From: Knoxdaviesia capensis
Taxonomy: Eukaryota > Ascomycota > Sordariomycetes > Microascales > Gondwanamycetaceae
Assembly (NCBI GenBank): GCA_001510575.1
Contig: LNGK01000005.1
Location: 310,001 to 374,000 of the forward strand
Direction of reading: 5' to 3'
DNA: 64,000 nucleotides
A model generated the notes under the pieces. It made no database searches, had not been told where the DNA came from, and worked only from the letters and a program-made list of their open reading frames with translations. Both the position numbers and the translations under genes were made by a program. Positions 58,849 to 64,000 of this stretch are shown in pieces (position 1 is the stretch's first letter; the number at the start of each line of letters is the position of its first letter).

Positions 58849-60392
58849 ATCCCATATCCCATCCCATCCCCCTCCCCTATGGGGTTCTTGTAATTTATCA
58901 TTTCTAACCTCCCCGGGAAGCCCTCATTAAATCTGGATTTTATCCTTTCTTTCGTCACTCCCACTCACCCTTTTTCCTACTCTTTTACATCCACTTGGAC
59001 TCTTCCTTTCGTCTTCTTCGCTTGTTCTCGCTTCATCGCTCCATCAATTTCAGCCTTCCTCTTCTTTCCCCACCCTTTAATACTATCCTAGACTTAGCCA
59101 ACGCTTCTTTGCGTCCGTTCCATTTTCCCCTGGCTTAATCTCTTTCTTCCCGAATCGCGCCACCGAGTCTCGTTGTTTCCTGAGACATTTCTCGTCCAAA
59201 ATTTCTCCCTTAGCTGCCACCCCCCCCCCTCCCATCTAAAAAAGTACGAATTCCATTCGTTCTTATTCTCCATTTTGTCTCCTCCTCAACCAAGCTAAAA
59301 TCAACTCGGATCTCCCGCCGACCAAAAGAACGAGAGGTAAGCCTTTTCATATCTGGTCGCATCACGAATTGCCGATGGCTGGATCACTCCTCCCGACTAT
59401 CCCTCCGATCACGCCCAAAGTTCGCTGGACTGCCTCCCCAGCGTCTGCTGTCCGCGATAGCATCATCAAACCATTCCCTCCAATCAAGTCCAGTCAAGTC
59501 CAGTCAAGTCCAGTCACTGAAGTCACACCTGGACGACCACACACTCCCACTCTCTCGCGGGTGACCTTTCGCATCCTGCGTAATCAATGAGCGAACTTCC
59601 CATGCACATCTCTCTTTTTCGTCTCCGAGCCTCCTATATCCTCATTGTCGGGCTCCTTCTTTTGTCTCCACCGCATTCCTAGTCCTGAGCTTGACACTTG
59701 AAATTCCTGGTCCAGTGGATAATAGGTGATTTTGATTCCCTCCGTCATAAGTCCATAGACAGACCAGCCTACACCTGTCCATGTACATTTGCACCCAATT
59801 CCGCAGCAGCGGTACATCCTTAATAGATGCCACCCAAATCCACTTCCATGCCACCCTGACTTCTTTGGTTGGTCAGACTTGGCTTCTTTTTTTCCTTCCT
59901 CTTTCCTCTTTTAGTTTTATTTGGTCCCCTTAATTCATTCACCCTTTTGCCTCACTTGAAAATTTCCTCCTTTCCCTTTTTCCTATCCTCCAATCCAGCA
60001 ATATCCCGACACATCTTCTTCCACCTACCACACAGACCTCATTTCATTTTGTGGTCTCTTAGTTCTCCTCTTCTTGTGACCTTATTTTCAAAGTGCTCTT
60101 TCTTTCATTTTCTTCTCATTACACTTCTTTTCTTGCTTTTCCCTGACGAGTGGTAAATCGATCTTCTCGTCTAATCTTCTCCGTGCTGGCTGCGTCCCCT
60201 ATCGCAGACTTTGAACTCGCTTCTCATCTTTCGACCACCAGATTTCCCTCGCCATCTCATCGATGATTTGTGCTCATTGGCATTAGACCACGCGCCTCTT
60301 CTCGGACTCTCTCGATAGTTACCCTCCGGCCCAGCCTCCATCCGGCAAATCCATCTCACCCGCCCGTCACCCGCACCGCATTCTGCTTCGCA
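58849..60392. other. Pyrimidine-rich leader/promoter of the downstream gene
   Basis: This is a long C/T-rich stretch typical of fungal promoters and 5' UTRs. CAAGTCCAGT is repeated three times at 59485-59514. No supported gene is seen. Confidence 0.6.
59485..59514. repeat. Tandem 10-bp repeat (CAAGTCCAGT x3)
   Basis: Three perfect head-to-tail copies lie in the leader region. Confidence 0.9.
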
Positions 60393-61527
60393 ATGTCTTA
60401 CTACGATAACCCTGCTCAGTGGTCGGCTCCTGCCCAGAACAATTGGGACCATCAGGTCCCTCCTATTCGCGCTGGTTTGTTCAGCCCCTACTGCTGCGAA
60501 ATTGCTGCTCCTCGTCTTTGGACCCCTGACTTGGCCGGCCCCGATTGCGACTCGGACCAGCTCCGGACTTCGGCCGCTGATTTGAAAATCTGCCACCAAC
60601 GAAAGCCCCAAAGCACGGGAGAGCCTTTTAACCCCGACGTGAGCCGTCTTTCTAACTCGCCGTCTTTGTTTTCTGTCCCATAGCTGGAGCAACCGGTCCT
60701 ACCCCCGGGGACGACTTCGCCTTCTCGTACCAGTTCGACGGTAAGTCTTTAGTCAACATTACACAAATCCCCGCTCGACCGGACATCACTCGCTGCGCTC
60801 GCTTGGGCCGACCCTATGCGTCGTCCCTGCTCTCGACTAAGGCCCTGGCACTCCTCTCGGTGGACACTGCTGCTTGTTCACGACCAACAAAGCTCGTTGG
60901 TTCGTTGGAGCCGAGGGGCCTACATCACACAGTATACGGTGCGGTCAAGAAGCACAGGGAATCGGCCCCAGCGCATCGGGCATTGGGAATTCAACATTCC
61001 CGGTGGTAGCAGTTCAACATGGCTACTTTGCAACTGCCCTGGGCGGTCGAATCGGCACTTTGTTTACCCTTTTCTCGGATCCGAATAAGCTGCCTCTCGA
61101 TTCTTGGCGGCCGCTTCTTCTCCGACGTCATCACCGCTTGCCGATTTCTGCATCCCGAGCCGATCGCATATCTTCCCCACACACAACTTTGCATTCGCGA
61201 TATACTCTATCTTCCGACCGTTGCTAACAATGTTGCCTTTGTGATGATTCAGAAGTCGACCGCGCCCACGAGAACCTCTCCAAGAGTGGAAAGGTTTACG
61301 GATCTGGCCCACGCCGTGAGTATTCTCGTTCGACTCCACCTCGCCCTTCTCCATCGAAATACACGCCTACTGCTATCAGACCCCCTGGTAGGTCTCGGAC
61401 ATTTACGCTTGTCAATCCAACTCTGCGATGCTTTTCGTGCCTGTCCTTGTGCTTTTTCTTATTCTCTGCTTTTCTCTACCTGGGGTCTGATGTGCTCAGA
61501 GCGAATATTGCATTGCTGCTATACTTC

Positions 61528-61562
<35 letters not shown>

Positions 61563-63320
61563 CCCCCAATCCTACCACTTCGTTCTTCCCCGTCAATATT
61601 TCCCCTTTCGACCTGTTCTAACCTCCGTTTCTGTCTCTAGATGGCGGCCGCGCGTCCAACGCTTCCGGCTCTCGACCGAATTCAATGAATGACTTCAATG
61701 ATCGGGGCCACGCGCAGAATCTGCAGAACTTCTACGCTGTGCAGCGTCACCAGTCCTCGCGTGGGTCGACCGAGGCAGAGCAGGCCATGCAGGCCAAGAG
61801 AAGGCTGGCGGCTCAGCGGGAGCGCGATCTGCGCAATCTCCATACCGAGCAGCAGTACCAAAGAAGTAGGCCACCCTCAGCTATTTAGAAGCTGTCTCTC
61901 TTTTCTTTCTTCGTTTCGTCTTTTTCTTTTCTTCCCTCTCTCCCTCCCCATATCAAACGCCAAACTCAACCAAGTGCACATTTCAGTTTATACACCAACC
62001 CCATGAAAAGCCGGAAACCAGACTTGACAGTCTGAAACTATGGGATGTTTGCGTGTGCGAGAAGGCGGTTCAAGAACTAGCACAGGAGGAACACCATGAC
62101 ATGGCGCATACCTCATGTTGGGAACCAATACGGGCACTTGAAGGGCAATTCCATTCATTTCCATCCACATACCACGACCTGCCGTTAATGCCACAATCAC
62201 CGACCCCTTTCTACTCATCTCGTCCCATTCCACGCCCGTGCGATTCAATGGCCTCCAAGGTCGATCCGTCCAACATGCTGTTCTTAGTCCCCTTCTTCGT
62301 TTTTTTAGCGTTTGTTTCCTGCTCTGGATTTTACTTCATCCATCTCATTGCTTCCTGGTTATATCCCCCGGCATATATTCATTTCAATCACGTCTCTTTT
62401 TTTTTTTTTTGACTTAAACTGTCAGCTTGTCTCAATTCTTTCTTCGTCAGTTCAGTTTTCACTCTTTTCACTGGTTCAGATCTTCCTGGCCATTGACTCG
62501 GTGACACTCTCTAGAGTGCTACGACTGGCTGTGTTTTTTTTTGTTGTGTGTGTTTTTATTGGTGTCCTATTTCTTGGAGGTCGTCCATTTTTTTGTGTGA
62601 AGACCTGGCAGTTGTCTTGTCACATCATCTCTCTCAAAAAAACTATCCGGTTCTCGTGAGAAGATTATGCTAACAGCAATGGTCCATCTGTTTGTCTGGT
62701 TTTGTTTTCGTTCTGTAGATGTTCTTGCCGATACCTCTTTTGGTCCCAAGCCCCGTTCTGAAGAGGAGGCTCGCGAATTGATTGCCCGCCAGCGCAGCGC
62801 CCTGTATCGAGAGGGTTCGTTTGCCGAAAAGCCCGGATACGTCGACGAGACTGGAACCATCCGCCCCGGTATCCCAGCCCCTCCAGCCGGTACCAGTGTG
62901 CGTGGCCAGTCTCCGCTCACTTACGAAGTTGGCCGCAACGCTCCCACTGATGCTACCGCTTCTCCCACCGACAAGGCCCCGCTTGGTTCCGGCCATGAGA
63001 CGATGTCACAGCCGACGGCGTCGTCCAGCCCTCAGTCCAGCGCCGGAGTCAAGGGACCCTTCGACGGCCCCACTGCGCGAACCAATGCGTCGTCTCCTGG
63101 TGGATCTCCTCCCCGGCAGGATTTGGCCGGCTCCAAGCCTATGCCGGCTGCGGCTACAGTCGCTCCCATCGGTACCCGCCCGTCGGGCACTCCGACCGGT
63201 CCTGGTGCCGTCTCCAAGCGGTCCACCACGCCTCTGGCCTCCCCCGGCGGCTGGGGCCGTGGCAATGGCATGTGGGGCCAGTCTTCTGGACTCGGTGCCC
63301 AGGCCAGCGTTTGGGGCTAG
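60393..63320 (+). CDS. Uncharacterised five-exon protein with charged helix and Pro/Ser-rich tail
   Basis: Exons are 60393-60474, 60684-60740, 61253-61387, 61641-61865 and 62719-63320, giving 366 residues. All introns are phase 1. The protein starts MSYYDNPAQWSAPAQNNWDH. The second exon gives GDDFAFSYQFD, and the third reads VDRAHENLSKSGKVYGSGPR. A charged helical segment follows (EAEQAMQAKRRLAAQRERDL), then LADTSFGPKPRSEEEARELI with FAEKPGYVDETGTIRPGIP, and finally a Ser/Pro/Gly-rich disordered tail ending GWGRGNGMWGQSSGLGAQAS. I do not recognise the family. Introns 2 (512 bp) and 4 (853 bp) are long for a fungus, so a missed small exon is possible, although the frame closes without one. A TC microsatellite lies in intron 3. 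A long pyrimidine-rich leader precedes the start. Confidence 0.8.
61529..61560. repeat. TC microsatellite, 16 units, in intron 3
   Basis: There is an uninterrupted TC run followed by a C run, inside the intron at 61388-61640 near its polypyrimidine region. Confidence 0.95.
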
Positions 63321-64000
63321 ATGTCTTCGATGAGCAATTCCGTTCATAACTCCCCCTGTTCATTTCTTCTCGTTGTGCTTACATCGATCATCCATCTCAC
63401 CACACTAAAATTTCCCTCTCATACATACCCCTTTTCCCCTTCCACACCACTTCCCATCTTCCCCTTATTCCATTTTCGCTTCATCCCATTTCTTCGTTAT
63501 CATACCTCTCTTTTAATTCTGTGTCATCTGTTTGCGTGTTTGGTTGTCTTGGGCGTCAGCAAAGTTTGAAATGCATACGATGGTGAAGGCGCTGGGGTCG
63601 AGGAAATTCTTTTTTACACAATTGGCAAATCACGGCTCGGGGTTTATTGTCTTTCGATCTTTCTCGCGCTTTTTTTACAGGACGGATTTTGCTGGGTTCT
63701 CAACATTCGCAAGGCCACCCCTTGCTACCTCGTTTTTTGCGGCTTTTTTTCCACCCCTCCACGGTATTATTCGGTGTCGACATCTTTCTTTCACCGGGGA
63801 GTTCTTCTATTTCGGTTTCCTGGGCAGTCTGTCATTTTTGGGGTTTTTATTTACCTAGGGGTTCTTTGTTGTCCTTATGGGGTTCTATTTTCGGGGTGCC
63901 ATATTGTTCAACCTGCGTATTCGGGATACTTCTTCCATCGGCGGTGATGGCCTGAACTATTCCCTCTTTTTTTTTTTTTTTCTCTTTTTTTCTTCTGATT
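63321..64000. other. 3' flank, T-rich, no gene seen
   Basis: This is downstream DNA of the preceding gene, C/T-rich and then T-rich. Open frames are low-complexity. No feature is supported up to the right edge. Confidence 0.6.

Noticed and set aside
1..64000. tRNA, 5S rRNA and CRISPR arrays
   Set aside because: I looked for B-box words (GTTCGANNC and its complement) and for 5S-like starts. The few hits (for example near 10698 and 15678) lack matching arms or an A box. No spaced direct repeats of CRISPR type exist, and they are not expected in a fungus.

Overview
The window looks like nuclear DNA of a filamentous ascomycete (Pezizomycotina, most like a Eurotiomycete). Genes carry short introns with GTAAGT-type donors and CTAAC branch points. 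They are separated by long gene-poor spacers with pyrimidine-rich leaders. The families are typically fungal: a Pth11-like rhodopsin-domain protein, a fungal Hsp70-like ATPase, the NUO-9.5 complex I subunit and an HNH_2 remnant. A transposon also carries a clear C-to-T (RIP) mutation pattern. Runs of N at 16668-16673 and 20554 mark assembly gaps in homopolymers.

Layout. 1-3.1 kb: 3' part of a BEACH/WD40 trafficking protein. 3.9-4.4 kb: a small protein with an MGGCLSC acylation motif, on the opposite strand. 4.45-10.06 kb: a complete Ty1/copia LTR retrotransposon with 192-bp LTRs and a TAGGG target duplication, heavily RIP-mutated, inserted 65 bp upstream of that small gene's start codon and in the same orientation. 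10-13 kb: spacer. 13.2-14.6 kb: six-exon Pth11-like membrane protein. 14.6-18.3 kb: spacer. 18.3-21.4 kb: seven-exon Hsp70-like ATPase. 22.9-25.3 kb: coiled-coil protein. 26.2-28.6 kb: intronless orphan of 826 residues. 30.5-33.1 kb: divergent pair of housekeeping genes, NUO-9.5 (complex I) and WBP1 (oligosaccharyltransferase). 36.5-37.4 kb: splicing factor ISY1. 39.9-41.3 kb: broken HNH-type gene. 44.9-47.3 kb: Pro/Gln/Asn-rich low-complexity protein. 52.1-53.4 kb: SLC35F-type transporter. 55.7-58.8 kb: two decayed coding regions. 60.4-63.3 kb: five-exon uncharacterised protein with long introns.

The intact genes are mostly unrelated housekeeping functions (secretory pathway, respiration, splicing, vesicle trafficking) and do not form a biosynthetic cluster. 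The most interesting part is the retrotransposon and its neighbour. The element appears to sit in the 5' leader of an intact gene, and the LTR facing that gene keeps a TATA box and a CACGTG E-box. The LTRs have escaped most of the RIP that destroyed the interior. Elsewhere, decayed genes are interrupted by in-frame TAG codons of the kind that CAG-to-TAG change would produce. Telomere-like TTAGGG words and GTACTGTAC palindromes recur in the spacers.
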